A stretch of 64,000 nt of DNA, taken from Fulvivirga sp. M361. GTDB taxonomy: Bacteria > Bacteroidota > Bacteroidia > Cytophagales > Cyclobacteriaceae. Below, piece by piece: positions 8,498 to 18,467 of this stretch. Position numbers and translations under genes: made by a program. Location of the stretch: assembly GCF_007097395.1 (NCBI RefSeq), contig NZ_VKDC01000006.1:458073-522072 (forward strand). The letters are read 5' to 3'. How positions within the stretch are numbered: position 1 is the stretch's first letter; the number at the start of each line of letters is the position of its first letter. The notes below the pieces were generated by a model that did not search any database, was not told where the DNA came from, and saw only the letters and a list, made by a program, of their open reading frames with translations.

Positions 8498-11362
8498 CTA
8501 AAACCTATGAGATATGTATTTGTATTTTGAGGTAGCCGCCACCTGATTCAAATTTGTGTTGGGTAACTCAAATTGAATGATTTTTTCCTGTTTCGGTTGA
8601 AGCTCAAAATGCTGAGTTCCTTTTTGAATTCCATCAGCATACATCTTTATTTTACCTACATCGGTCAGAGTTCCCTCATTCTTTACCTTTACAAAAACCG
8701 ACATGCCTTCACCGTTTTGTTTGGTCACAAAGCGTTGAAATGTAAGGGTGAAATCTGCCATGAAAGACGAGTCATAGTTCAAGACACCGATAACACCATC
8801 CCGGGGCGTTCTAAACCCCACGCTATCTTTTATTCTGTCATGGGCGATAAAAGAAGGGCTGCGTCCGCCCACCATGATCTTAAATGTACCAGGTTCTACC
8901 ACCCGGTCCATTTGGTCATTCAACAGCGACAGCTGATAAGGTGTAAGTCGAAAAGTAACTTCTTTTGATTCACCGGCAGATAGTGTAATTCTCGTAAAAT
9001 CCTTTAACTCCATAATACGTGTCTTCACACTGGCATACATATCCGTTACATAAAGCTGTACCACTTCATCACCTGCCACTGTACCGGTATTGGTTATTTT
9101 TGCAATTACCGTGATCACGCCGTTCTTGTCTACCATTGTTTTCAAGTCCGAATAATTAAATTTGGTATAGCTCAAACCATACCCAAAAGAGTAAAGAGGA
9201 TAAAAATCCATATCGACATAGTGATATCCTCTTCCGGAGGTTTTAAAGTTATAATAAAGCGGTAATTGCCCTACATGACGAGGGAAAGTCATTGGCAAAC
9301 GACCGGCAGGGTTATAATCTCCAAATAAAACATCAGCCGTAGCCGGGCCTCCTTCCTGGCCGGGCAACCAGTTTACAAGAATAGCCTGGCAATGCTTTGA
9401 GGCATAGGTCAAATTATACGGGCGACCGGCCTGTAACACCAAAATAACAGGCTTTCCTGTTTTACAAATTGCCTGCAATAGTTTTTGCTGATCTCCCGAC
9501 AGTATGAGTGTAGCATGATCATTGCCTTCACCGGAAGTTTTCCTGGCTTCTTTGATAGATTCACTGGTGGAGCGATCTCCCAATACCAGTACTGTCACCT
9601 CTGATGCAAGGGCTGTCTTAACGGCACTTTCGATATCGGTTTCCCCAGATGAAACAAATGCACAACCTTTTGCATAGTTCACCTTTGTGCCTTTGCCTAC
9701 ACTTGATTTTATACCGGAAAGCACCGATTTCAATTGTCCCGGTTGCAGCTTAGCTGTATAGTCACCGGGCTGCAGGTCATCAGCTCCCGGACCGATAACA
9801 GCAATGGTATTGGCAGTTTTTGATAACGGAAGGATATCTTGCTTGTTTTCCAATAAAACCATTGATTCCAACGCAGCACGATGCGCTACCTTTTTATGTG
9901 CGGGACTATTCCATCCCGGGTAAATTTTGTTCCAGTCCAATGGCTCTGCACGGTTATAATCAAAAAAACCGTTTCTAAACATCATACGTAACATCCCCTG
10001 ACAAACACGATCAAGAGCCACTTGGTCCAGTTGTCCGTTTTTTGCCGCTTCAATAACTTTTTTATGGTTATAAGTATCACCGCAATTGGTAGCTACACCA
10101 GCTGCCAGTGATTGATTTGCGGCTTCCACATAGTCAATAGCTGTATAATGCTTTCGAGACATGAGGTTTCCTAAAGCACCACAATCACTGACGACGAATC
10201 CGTCAAATCCCCATTCTTCACGTAAAATACCCTGTAGCAATTCCTTACTTTTGGCTACTGGCACGCCTAAATAATCAGAATAAGATTCCATCACCGACTG
10301 GCACTTATATTTTTGTATTACGTGGCGGAAAGGAACCAGGTGTATTTCCCGCATTTCCCGCTCCGACAAGCCGATATCGTGTGAGTCCCTTCCTCCAAGT
10401 GGCGCCCCATGCGCGGCAAAGTGCTTTGGTGTTGCAAATAAATCCCGCGATTGAAAGCCTTTGATCCAGGCGCCTCCTATTTCCGACACCAGAGTAGGGT
10501 CTTCTCCATAGGTTTCTTCACAGCGCCCCCAACGGGCATCCTGCGCTACATCCAATACGGGCGACCAGGCTTGTACTGTTTTGGCGCTCACCGTTTCATC
10601 AGCAATGACACCGGCTACTTCTTCGATTAGTTTTTTGTTCCAGGTGGCCCCCAGTCCAATGGATTGAGGAAAAATAGTGGCGCCGCTGCCATAGGAAAAA
10701 CCATGGATGGCTTCCACTTTATTCAAGAAGGGGACACCTAAGTGTGGAATACCCGGAATTCCCCACCCTTCCCGAAGCAGCTCCATTTTATCCTCAGGAG
10801 TCATGACATCCATCAGATTTTTCACCCTTTCTTCCAGCGGCATTTGAGGATTTAGCCACGGTCTTTCATGACCAGTTACATCGACTGGCTGACTGATTTC
10901 TTTCGTATATTCTAAGGCAATTTCATTGATGGAGATCGCTTTTTTGATTCTTCCTCCTAATAGCTGCACTTTTAAGTGTGCGCCGTATTTTGCCGGAAAG
11001 TTTAAAATAAAATCGGTATTGCCGCTCACATCGTAGGTTATTGACTCTCCCAGGTTCATCGGGTCATAGGTCACGAACAATCGTATCGAATTTTTTAATG
11101 TCGCCTTTGAGATTCCGATGATACGCAAAAGAACCTTATTTACATCTCCCGGTGTACTCAATGTAAATAGGAGGTGCTGATCTGTATCCAATTCTTTACC
11201 TCCCAGTTTCCATCCGGTACTCCTGTCTCCGTCAAATACCTTTCCTGCCTCCCGGGGATGAAGTGAAGCCGAAACAGAGGTGAAGTCATGGTTTTGTGCT
11301 AAAGAGGTAAAACTATTAAAAACCAGTAAGGTTGCGATTAATTTTAGTCTGAATGCTGTCAT
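8498..11362 (-). CDS. GH3 exo-acting beta-glycosidase, periplasmic
   Basis: Retaining exo-beta-glycosidase of family GH3 (beta-glucosidase, xylosidase and related activities); exact specificity is not decided by sequence. 954 residues: signal peptide ending SLAQ (about 22), an F5/8-type C jelly-roll-like region (about 25-155), the GH3 barrel beginning RPWLNPQMPLEERVKNLM with KHFAAHG and nucleophile Asp393 in VVSDCGAL, the alpha/beta sandwich with likely acid/base Glu612 in SGEGNDH, an Fn3-like domain, and an extra C-terminal beta domain of about 110 residues resembling CARDB. It lies 23 bp after the upstream GH2 gene and is last in the GH92-led operon. In this context it probably trims beta-linked glucose, xylose or another decorating sugar (inference). 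Confidence 0.92.
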   Translation of the reverse strand: MTAFRLKLIATLLVFNSFTSLAQNHDFTSVSASLHPREAGKVFDGDRSTGWKLGGKELDTDQHLLFTLSTPGDVNKVLLRIIGISKATLKNSIRLFVTYDPMNLGESITYDVSGNTDFILNFPAKYGAHLKVQLLGGRIKKAISINEIALEYTKEISQPVDVTGHERPWLNPQMPLEERVKNLMDVMTPEDKMELLREGWGIPGIPHLGVPFLNKVEAIHGFSYGSGATIFPQSIGLGATWNKKLIEEVAGVIADETVSAKTVQAWSPVLDVAQDARWGRCEETYGEDPTLVSEIGGAWIKGFQSRDLFATPKHFAAHGAPLGGRDSHDIGLSEREMREIHLVPFRHVIQKYKCQSVMESYSDYLGVPVAKSKELLQGILREEWGFDGFVVSDCGALGNLMSRKHYTAIDYVEAANQSLAAGVATNCGDTYNHKKVIEAAKNGQLDQVALDRVCQGMLRMMFRNGFFDYNRAEPLDWNKIYPGWNSPAHKKVAHRAALESMVLLENKQDILPLSKTANTIAVIGPGADDLQPGDYTAKLQPGQLKSVLSGIKSSVGKGTKVNYAKGCAFVSSGETDIESAVKTALASEVTVLVLGDRSTSESIKEARKTSGEGNDHATLILSGDQQKLLQAICKTGKPVILVLQAGRPYNLTYASKHCQAILVNWLPGQEGGPATADVLFGDYNPAGRLPMTFPRHVGQLPLYYNFKTSGRGYHYVDMDFYPLYSFGYGLSYTKFNYSDLKTMVDKNGVITVIAKITNTGTVAGDEVVQLYVTDMYASVKTRIMELKDFTRITLSAGESKEVTFRLTPYQLSLLNDQMDRVVEPGTFKIMVGGRSPSFIAHDRIKDSVGFRTPRDGVIGVLNYDSSFMADFTLTFQRFVTKQNGEGMSVFVKVKNEGTLTDVGKIKMYADGIQKGTQHFELQPKQEKIIQFELPNTNLNQVAATSKYKYISHRF

Positions 11363-11385
11363 TTGTTTTGCTGGAGTATATACTT

Positions 11386-14300
11386 TTATTGACCGACGGA
11401 TGAATTCAACTTGCTCATAAAATCCTGGTCATTAGAAGTTAATTGAATCTTTGTTTTCCAATGGCGGACATCCTTTTCACAGGAAAGTTTTATAAGTACA
11501 TGATTCCATCCTTTTTCTAAAGGGAGGTTTTCAAACTTTTCATGTTCCACAGGTCTTTCGGAAGAACACAATACCCCGTTGACAGATACCTTTACTTGTT
11601 GGCTGCCTTCTACCAGCAGATCTAACTTCGGCATGTCTGGCTCAACCAATAGATTTACCAACGAACGTGGACTATGCAACCAGAAACTGAGGTATACCGT
11701 GTCCTTCTCACGCCTCAGACCTTTTAACTTTCCAATATCCAAAAAGCCCCTTGCATTCGTCTTGATCATTTCAGGTTTACGCTTTGATTCATATAGCTGA
11801 CTGAACTGTTCGTTTGTCATTTTTTCTATGGCTGTGGCTGAAATGTCGGATTCCCGCAAAACCAAAGCACGCTCCAGTTCAGCTTCGGCAGACAATGCCT
11901 GCTGGTTTCTTACGGGTACATTCCTTAACGAGATGCCCAGGTTTTTCAATAAGGTTTTCTGTAACTCTTCCCCTTCTCCCTTAAGGGCCAACAGATCAAG
12001 CGTGCTTAAATATATTTGTCCATTTCCACTGTTTATCCTGATCATGGCGGCGCCATCCGTTTTGGATTCCAGCTCACTTCGATACACCGCAGCAGTTTTT
12101 AAATACTCAGGCCTGGAGTTCCATGTGCTCCAATCCGTATTACAGGCTTCCAGTAGAACATTGCCTTTTTCGACCATTTCACCACTAAGCCCATACTTCA
12201 TTACCGGTTTCTGTATCCATTCCGTAAAATAGAAATCTTTGTTATTCAGCATGCCCAACATAGTATCATCAGTTTTTACAATAAAAGAAGTTGCCTTTCT
12301 GTCAGTTAACTTCAATGGGTATGGCAATATGTGGTTCAGTTTTTCTATACTCTGTGGGGTAACATTCCAGACCAGTACTTTACCCCCATGAGCCAGGCAA
12401 TTATCAATGATCTTAAAGTCAGTCTGGTCGAGAGTAGGTGCCGTTCCATCGATAACGATCATTTTCAATTCCTTTCCGGAAACAGCTTTTACGAATGGAA
12501 CACCCAGGTTTGCCCACTGATCTTTCAACAGAGGGCTGTTACCTGGTAGGATGCCTACGGTATGGACAGAAGCCTCCGGTATTGGGGTTTTCTCTAAGGG
12601 AGCATCGCTATGAATATTAAATGCTTTCATTGGGCTGGAATTGGCTGCCTGCACCGCATCAAACAGTGGCCAGGGTTTATACAGAGGCAAGTCAACATCA
12701 TAACCGGGGTTAATGGTGCTTGTATAAGGGCCAATGCGTTCGGGCTGGACGCCAGGGATACCTTCTTTGAATTCGGGGAAGAAAATACCATCTTCAGGTA
12801 GGGGAGGGCGAGTAGTATCGGGTAGTCCGAATGCCAGAGGTTTAAGTCCGTACCAGATTATATTGAACACACTACTATAGGTGGCACCGTATTTTTGCTG
12901 TAGTTGAATGAGATTGTAGGCTTCAATAGCCAGGCCTTCCATGCGTCCCAGCTGTGATTCGTAAGCCCGGTTGCCATTGATCTTGGATACCTGTCTCGGT
13001 GTCCCGTAATATCCCATACCGGTCTCACCGACCCCCCATGGTTTGCCTTGAGACGACCAGTTTTTCATAGAATTTTCATCACCATAATGGCCGATCACCG
13101 TAGGAAGAGTGGTAGGGCGTGATGTCTCACCATCCCCGGATATCCAGGCACGTGTAGGATCCAATGCTCTGACAATATTCACCCAATTGTTGATCTCGTC
13201 GATCTGACGTTGAACAATATTTTCAGGCGCATGAAAAACATGCAGAGCTACCGGAAGAGTTTCATTGCACACACTCCATCCAAATATTGAAGGATGGTTC
13301 CGGTCACGCATTACCAGGCTTTTTACATGTTCCCGGCAGTAATCCCAATAATCGTCCGAATCCATTTTCGGACCACCATCGCTGGACCAAATGCCGGTTT
13401 CATCGAGCACACAGATCCCCATTTCATCAGCTACGTCCAGGTAAAAAGACGGAAAGGGCTGGGCGTGCAAACGCACGGCATTGGCATGAGCATCTTTCAA
13501 CATTCTGAACCACCCCCAGGCATAACGACGTGTCATTTGAGGGATCCCCATAAAATGCCAGGAATCTCCCTTCAGCACAATAGGTGCTCCATTCAAAAGC
13601 AGTTGTGTACCCTCCATGGTAAACTGGCGCCAGCCAAAACGAGTATAACAGACATCTATTGCTTTCGTTTTAGAGGTCTGTAAACGAACGACAGCCCCAT
13701 AAAGGTTGGGTGCGTCAGGAGTCCAGTTTTTCAACTTACCGGCTACTTTCGTATGAAGCTTCACCGTAATACTTTCGCCGGCCTGCAGCTTTACTTTACC
13801 TGAACCTTCCATTTGCAAAACTTCTTCCCTCAAAATACCGTTGTCTGCTGGGGCTATGTTTACATGCTGTGATGCAGGTTTTTCCCAGCCTCTTACAGCA
13901 GCTTGTATGGTAAATGTCCGGAGCTTCTTTGTATTGTTTTCAATACTAACCGCCAATGTTAATTGATCCTTTTGTACATCCGGCTGTACGAAGACATCAG
14001 AAATAGAGAGCTTAGGCAGTGCAATCAGGGAAACATCCTGCCAGATCCCGGCAATGTGTTGCCCCCAAAATGAGCCGGCCACGTAGTTACGCCGTCCGTA
14101 TTTGCCTTGTTCATCTGTAAGGCTGGCCTTTGCGATACCCACAAGCAGTTCATTTTTTCCATTTTTCAGAAAAGGGGTAGCATCTATTTCTGTAGGAAAA
14201 AATATATCAAGGTTTTCCCCCGCCAGTTGGCCATTTATATAGATCTTGGCAAAACCGGCAATGGCTTCAAAGTGTAGTTTGATCTGTTTGTTATCCCAGC

Positions 14301-14685
14301 TTTTGGGTAGCATAAATTCTTTTTTCATCCAACCCATAGCTGCTTTTTCCCAGGCTTTCGGATAAGAAGGGTAAGTCAGAAAATCACCACCGTTACCTTC
14401 GGCAAAGGAATTTACATTCCACGGAGAAGGTACTTTTAACGGAATGGCATCCCAATCAAAAGATCCGGGTTTTTGGAAGAGGCTGATATCTTTCGTATAG
14501 ACCGGCATAAACTGCCACCTGCCATTTAAACTTAGTTCTTCACGAAATGGCTTCTCCACTTCACTCACCATGCCTTTCATAGGGTTAAAGACATGATCAT
14601 AAATCTGTTGTGCGGACGTTTTTCCATATATAAGAAAAAACACTAAAAGGGAAACACAACGGAAAAATTGCGCGCTTTTCAACAT
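11386..14685 (-). CDS. Large GH2-family glycosidase with GATase-like C-terminal domain
   Basis: 1099-residue exported protein (signal peptide ending TSAQ). It has the GH2 order: sugar-binding jelly roll (about 50-225, LNGRWQF, GIWQDVSL), Ig-like domain, and TIM barrel with acid/base Glu475 in GWSVCNE and nucleophile Glu554 in GVGETGMGYYG. Residues about 750-930 look like a glutamine-amidotransferase/trimerisation fold (LKMIVIDGTAP, GGKVLVWNV), and a C-terminal beta domain follows. The motifs differ from those of the beta-mannosidase at the window start, so the two GH2 enzymes probably cut different linkages; beta-galactosidase, beta-glucuronidase or another activity are all possible. It is third in the operon, 73 bp after the GH71/99-like gene and 23 bp before GH3. 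Confidence 0.88.
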   Translation of the reverse strand: MLKSAQFFRCVSLLVFFLIYGKTSAQQIYDHVFNPMKGMVSEVEKPFREELSLNGRWQFMPVYTKDISLFQKPGSFDWDAIPLKVPSPWNVNSFAEGNGGDFLTYPSYPKAWEKAAMGWMKKEFMLPKSWDNKQIKLHFEAIAGFAKIYINGQLAGENLDIFFPTEIDATPFLKNGKNELLVGIAKASLTDEQGKYGRRNYVAGSFWGQHIAGIWQDVSLIALPKLSISDVFVQPDVQKDQLTLAVSIENNTKKLRTFTIQAAVRGWEKPASQHVNIAPADNGILREEVLQMEGSGKVKLQAGESITVKLHTKVAGKLKNWTPDAPNLYGAVVRLQTSKTKAIDVCYTRFGWRQFTMEGTQLLLNGAPIVLKGDSWHFMGIPQMTRRYAWGWFRMLKDAHANAVRLHAQPFPSFYLDVADEMGICVLDETGIWSSDGGPKMDSDDYWDYCREHVKSLVMRDRNHPSIFGWSVCNETLPVALHVFHAPENIVQRQIDEINNWVNIVRALDPTRAWISGDGETSRPTTLPTVIGHYGDENSMKNWSSQGKPWGVGETGMGYYGTPRQVSKINGNRAYESQLGRMEGLAIEAYNLIQLQQKYGATYSSVFNIIWYGLKPLAFGLPDTTRPPLPEDGIFFPEFKEGIPGVQPERIGPYTSTINPGYDVDLPLYKPWPLFDAVQAANSSPMKAFNIHSDAPLEKTPIPEASVHTVGILPGNSPLLKDQWANLGVPFVKAVSGKELKMIVIDGTAPTLDQTDFKIIDNCLAHGGKVLVWNVTPQSIEKLNHILPYPLKLTDRKATSFIVKTDDTMLGMLNNKDFYFTEWIQKPVMKYGLSGEMVEKGNVLLEACNTDWSTWNSRPEYLKTAAVYRSELESKTDGAAMIRINSGNGQIYLSTLDLLALKGEGEELQKTLLKNLGISLRNVPVRNQQALSAEAELERALVLRESDISATAIEKMTNEQFSQLYESKRKPEMIKTNARGFLDIGKLKGLRREKDTVYLSFWLHSPRSLVNLLVEPDMPKLDLLVEGSQQVKVSVNGVLCSSERPVEHEKFENLPLEKGWNHVLIKLSCEKDVRHWKTKIQLTSNDQDFMSKLNSSVGQ

Positions 14686-14752
14686 CTCTAATTGGTTTTA
14701 CCGGATAATTATTAAATAATTCTGAACATAAACGACTGAAAATATCTTGCTC

Positions 14753-14767
14753 AAACGATTATCGTTT
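14753..14767. repeat. 15-bp palindrome over a stop codon
   Basis: AAACGATTATCGTTT is a perfect 7-1-7 palindrome covering the stop codon of the GH71/99-like gene, 67 bp before the next operon gene. It could be an operator or a short mRNA structure. The match is certain; the function is unknown. Confidence 0.4.
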
Positions 14768-16042
14768 GGGTTTGACAGTACTAAAAGAATCGTCTCCGTG
14801 AAACCACCGCGTACCTTGCCCGGTAAGCCACAGATAATAGTCTGTCTGCAAGTCATCTTCTATGCCTATAAATTTGCGATTCCCATGGTCCGGCGTATCA
14901 CGTTGATTCACTGATTTGAAAATCGCAGTTCCCTCATCCACCTCATCAAACATGGCCACATACAATGATTTAGCTCCCGAAAGTTTTGCCCCGGCAATTT
15001 GTTTCCACAGAAAATCCCCATGGTTACGTGGGGCTATAGTATACTTACCAGGATCATTTTTTAGGTTACCCCAGCTGAAGCCAGGAAACACCAGAGGGAC
15101 ATAATCAACATTATTGGTTTTACACCACTGAATATCGCCGGCCAGGACTTCTTTTGCGATGTTATAACTCTCTGAATTGTAGCGACCTACTGCCCAGGGC
15201 ATCACAATATCACAACGCTTGATCAGGGAATGTAACGAAGGGTCATGCCGGGTGTCCTTATCCAGGGTTCTCCAGTAATAGGGCACACCTAACATCACCG
15301 ACACTCTATTTTCAGGGCCTTTAAGATCAGATACCAATTGTTGTATATCCGGAATAGCGTATTTGCGATTATCATTGAACCCTGCACCCCATACAGCCAA
15401 CAACGGGCGTCCATTGTGTCTCAGGTAGGTAGGATTTTCCTGATGATTGAAAAGGTCAAATTGCTTTTGTAATTCATCCCAATCTTGCAGCAAAAAGACC
15501 ATATCTTTACCTGATGTGCCACTCAGATCGTACATGATGCAAAGGGCTCTTTCATATTTCTTAGCAGCTTTGAGAGCATTTTTAAGCACTTTGTTAAAAT
15601 GCCGTTTCCCTTTGGGGTCTTTTATTTCCCCTACAAACCGTTGCATAAAAACCCCGTCAATTCCGTAGGTTTTCATCCATTTAAAGTGCAGGTCAACACT
15701 CTCTTCATCGTAAGGGCTGTATAAATAGGCATTGGATCCATCCGCATGTTTGAATGGTGTCACATACTTTTTAGTATATTCAGAAACGTCAGGCCAAAAA
15801 TCGATGGTTGAACAGCCAGAGTCAAACCCACAGGCCCCTCCATAGTGATACCAGCCTCTTCCGGAATCATCGCCTTCTGCGGCAAACCAACCCTGGTAGC
15901 CTGCCATGATCAGGTTTTCATAGGCAGTATATAGCAACCCCGTTTCGTCGTACGTAGAGCCCTGGCTGTTTTCTTCACCAGCAGAACAGCTTAAAAGCAG
16001 TAGGGGCAGGGATAATAGAAAATATGGATTTACTTTGTACAT
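14759..16042 (-). CDS. GH71/99-like glycoside hydrolase lipoprotein
   Basis: 427-residue lipoprotein (signal ending LLLLSC, Cys19). After a short linker the protein forms one TIM-barrel-like domain of the kind annotated GH71/99-like: MAGYQGWFAAEGDDSGRGWYHYG, the HFKWMKTYGIDGVFMQRFVGE strand, and near the end VAMFDEVDEGTAIFK. The last motif occupies the place of FNEWHEGTQI in GH99 endo-alpha-mannosidases, whose catalytic carboxylates lie there, so the Asp/Glu residues of DEVDE are the likely catalytic groups. GH99 enzymes cut internally in alpha-mannans and N-glycan arms, which would fit the neighbouring GH92 enzyme, but the subfamily here is distinct and its substrate is inferred. It lies 41 bp after GH92 in the same operon. 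Confidence 0.82.
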   Translation of the reverse strand: MYKVNPYFLLSLPLLLLSCSAGEENSQGSTYDETGLLYTAYENLIMAGYQGWFAAEGDDSGRGWYHYGGACGFDSGCSTIDFWPDVSEYTKKYVTPFKHADGSNAYLYSPYDEESVDLHFKWMKTYGIDGVFMQRFVGEIKDPKGKRHFNKVLKNALKAAKKYERALCIMYDLSGTSGKDMVFLLQDWDELQKQFDLFNHQENPTYLRHNGRPLLAVWGAGFNDNRKYAIPDIQQLVSDLKGPENRVSVMLGVPYYWRTLDKDTRHDPSLHSLIKRCDIVMPWAVGRYNSESYNIAKEVLAGDIQWCKTNNVDYVPLVFPGFSWGNLKNDPGKYTIAPRNHGDFLWKQIAGAKLSGAKSLYVAMFDEVDEGTAIFKSVNQRDTPDHGNRKFIGIEDDLQTDYYLWLTGQGTRWFHGDDSFSTVKPKR

Positions 16043-16083
16043 TCGATTTTGAAGCCTTACATCAAAAAATTATTGTTTGATCT

Positions 16084-18405
16084 TTATCTCGGGTGTACAT
16101 CATGTAGCAGGGGAGACTTGGTACCCCATTGTTTATTGGGAGTATCCCCCATAATGAAAGACAACTCACCACCGGACACGATCTCCTCATGGCTAAAGAA
16201 TGGTTGCTCTAAATCTCTCCCGTTCAATGTTACAGACTGAATGTATTTATTCTCCTTCGAATTGTTTGCTGCTTTAATTTTAAATGTTTTTCCCTCTTTA
16301 AGATGAAGGGTGACCTCATCAAAAAGCGGACGTCCGATGGAATATTGATCCGAACCAGGCAGAAAAGAATAAAAACCCATGGCATTGAGGATGTACCAGG
16401 CAGACATTTGTCCGCAGTCTTCATTACCCGGTAACCCATTAGGGTCATTGAAATAAAGTGATTGTAAGATTTGATCTACACGTTCCTGAACTTTCCAGGG
16501 CTGACCTACCTGGTTATAAATATGTGTTGTGTGATGTCCCGGTTCATTCCCATGTGCATATTGCCCGATCAGGCCTGAGATATCTGCAGAGACATTTCTT
16601 CCTTCCAGAGAAGAATCCATAGAAAATAGTGAATCTAATTTAGTGATAAGCTTTTCCCTGCCTCCCATCAAACCAGCCAGGCCCTGGATGTCTTGAGGGA
16701 CAAACCAAAGCCATTGCCATGCATTGCCTTCACAATAATCATCACTCCGGTGATTGGAAGCTTTAGGGTTAAAAGGAGTGCGCCAGGAACCATTCAGTAA
16801 TTTACCCCGCATAAACCCGCTTTCAGGATCATAATAGTTTTCATAATGCTTACTTAGGGTGAAAAATTTTTCAGAGTCTTCTTTTTTACCAAGCATCCCG
16901 GCAAACCGGGCAATACACCAGTCATTATAGGCATATTCAAGTCCTCTGGCCACTGACTCATTTTCCTTATCGGAAGGAATGTAACCCAAGCTGTTTTTAT
17001 AATGTTTGGCTGCAGGCATTAGCTTATGGTGTAAAATACTGCTGTGCATAACCTTCGTGATACCGGAAGTATCATATGAAGAAGCATGCACGCAAGCTTC
17101 ATACGCTTTTTCAACATCAAAATCCCGGATACCTTTTGCATATGCGTCAACGATCACCGGAACGGCATGATAACCAATCATGGTGCCGGTATAGTTAGAG
17201 GATAGTTCCCACTTGGGTAAAACGCCACCCTTGTCATACTTATCGATTAAAGACCTGACCATGTCCTTGGCCCGTTCCGGATCAATGATCGTCAGTAAGG
17301 GATGAAGGGCCCTGAAAGTATCCCACAATGAAAATACCGTATAATTGGTATGTTGTTCAGAGGTATAGATCTGATGATCCATCGCCCGATACCTGTTATC
17401 TACATCTTCAAAGAGATTAGGAGAAATGGAAGCATGATATAAAGAGGTATAGAAAATCGTCTTTTGTTGCTTATTATCTGTTTTTACGTCAATTTTTCCC
17501 AACTGGTGGTTCCAGGTAGATTTTGCTTTCTGCCTGATCCGGTTAAAATCCCAATCGGGTATTTCACTTTTCAAATTCTTTTCAGCACCGGCATAGTCAA
17601 CGCTCGATATCCCCACCTTTGCCAGGACCGTTGGCTGATTTTTAGTGTCAAAATGCAAAAGGACCTGGACATTTTTACCCGTAAGCTTTTTTTGATTCGG
17701 AGAAGGCGGGGTGTTGGTAGTAAAAGTATGACGGAAAGGTTGAGAAAACTCAGCGTAAAAATATACAAACTGATCTTTCGCCCAACCGGAAGTACGTTTT
17801 AACCCTCTGATGGTGTTGTTTCCTATAACTTCTATTAGCAGATCTTCATTTTTTTGGTGGTGCAGGTGATGTGTAAGGTCTATCAAAAGCGCGGCTTCTT
17901 TATCTTCGGGATATATATATTTGTGAAATCCGGCTCTTTTCGTGGCCGTAAGTGCTACATCGATATTATAATCATCCAGGTGCACCTGGTAATAACCCGG
18001 GCTTGCCGTCTCATTTTTATGGGAGAATTTTGAACCAAAACTGACCGGCTGGGTACCTGGGGCTGCATGCTTGTCATCAGTAGGGAAAGTGAAGGGCATA
18101 AACAAGATATCCCCATAATCACCTATACCAGTCCCACTTAAATGGGTATGGCTAAAACCAAGAATTGTATCATCGCTATAATGATAACCCGCACAGGCGT
18201 CCCACCCGGTGAGACGCGTATCAGGACTCAACTGAACCATACCATAAGGCAATGTAGCACCCGGAAAAGTATGACCGTGGCCTCCTGTTCCTATAAATGT
18301 ATTGACAAATGGAGTATAATCAACAACGCTTTCCTCCGAATTTTTAGTTGTACAACTCAACCCTAAGACCAGACTCATCCAGACTAAATTCCGGCAAATT
18401 TTCAT
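16084..18405 (-). CDS. GH92 exo-alpha-mannosidase lipoprotein
   Basis: Calcium-dependent inverting alpha-mannosidase that trims alpha-linked mannose. The start is placed at the ATG at 18405 (773 residues): MKICRNL.. opens a lipoprotein signal ending VLGLSC (Cys18), while the longer start at 18435 would reach into the promoter. The N-terminal beta-sandwich begins DYTPFVNTFIGTGGHGHTFPGA; the helical barrel carries YCEGNAWQW with the probable acid Glu559, GNEPGHH, and GNEDCGQMSAWY with the base-activating carboxylate near Asp663. All are family hallmarks. First gene of the operon GH92 - GH71/99-like - GH2 - GH3, with a predicted leader of only about 20 nt. Confidence 0.95.
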   Translation of the reverse strand: MKICRNLVWMSLVLGLSCTTKNSEESVVDYTPFVNTFIGTGGHGHTFPGATLPYGMVQLSPDTRLTGWDACAGYHYSDDTILGFSHTHLSGTGIGDYGDILFMPFTFPTDDKHAAPGTQPVSFGSKFSHKNETASPGYYQVHLDDYNIDVALTATKRAGFHKYIYPEDKEAALLIDLTHHLHHQKNEDLLIEVIGNNTIRGLKRTSGWAKDQFVYFYAEFSQPFRHTFTTNTPPSPNQKKLTGKNVQVLLHFDTKNQPTVLAKVGISSVDYAGAEKNLKSEIPDWDFNRIRQKAKSTWNHQLGKIDVKTDNKQQKTIFYTSLYHASISPNLFEDVDNRYRAMDHQIYTSEQHTNYTVFSLWDTFRALHPLLTIIDPERAKDMVRSLIDKYDKGGVLPKWELSSNYTGTMIGYHAVPVIVDAYAKGIRDFDVEKAYEACVHASSYDTSGITKVMHSSILHHKLMPAAKHYKNSLGYIPSDKENESVARGLEYAYNDWCIARFAGMLGKKEDSEKFFTLSKHYENYYDPESGFMRGKLLNGSWRTPFNPKASNHRSDDYCEGNAWQWLWFVPQDIQGLAGLMGGREKLITKLDSLFSMDSSLEGRNVSADISGLIGQYAHGNEPGHHTTHIYNQVGQPWKVQERVDQILQSLYFNDPNGLPGNEDCGQMSAWYILNAMGFYSFLPGSDQYSIGRPLFDEVTLHLKEGKTFKIKAANNSKENKYIQSVTLNGRDLEQPFFSHEEIVSGGELSFIMGDTPNKQWGTKSPLLHDVHPR

Positions 18406-18432
18406 AATGTGATTTTTAGTTTGAAATGTGAT

Positions 18433-18440
18433 CAAACATA
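18433..18440 (-). promoter_or_regulatory. Promoter -7 element for GH92 operon
   Basis: The minus strand reads TATGTTTG, an exact TAnnTTTG match, with the start codon 28 bp downstream. A run of T on the minus strand (18453-18460) and the operator repeats precede it, as at the SusC promoter. Confidence 0.75.
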
Positions 18441-18467
18441 GGCCGGACCCTATTAAAAAAGAGTTAA

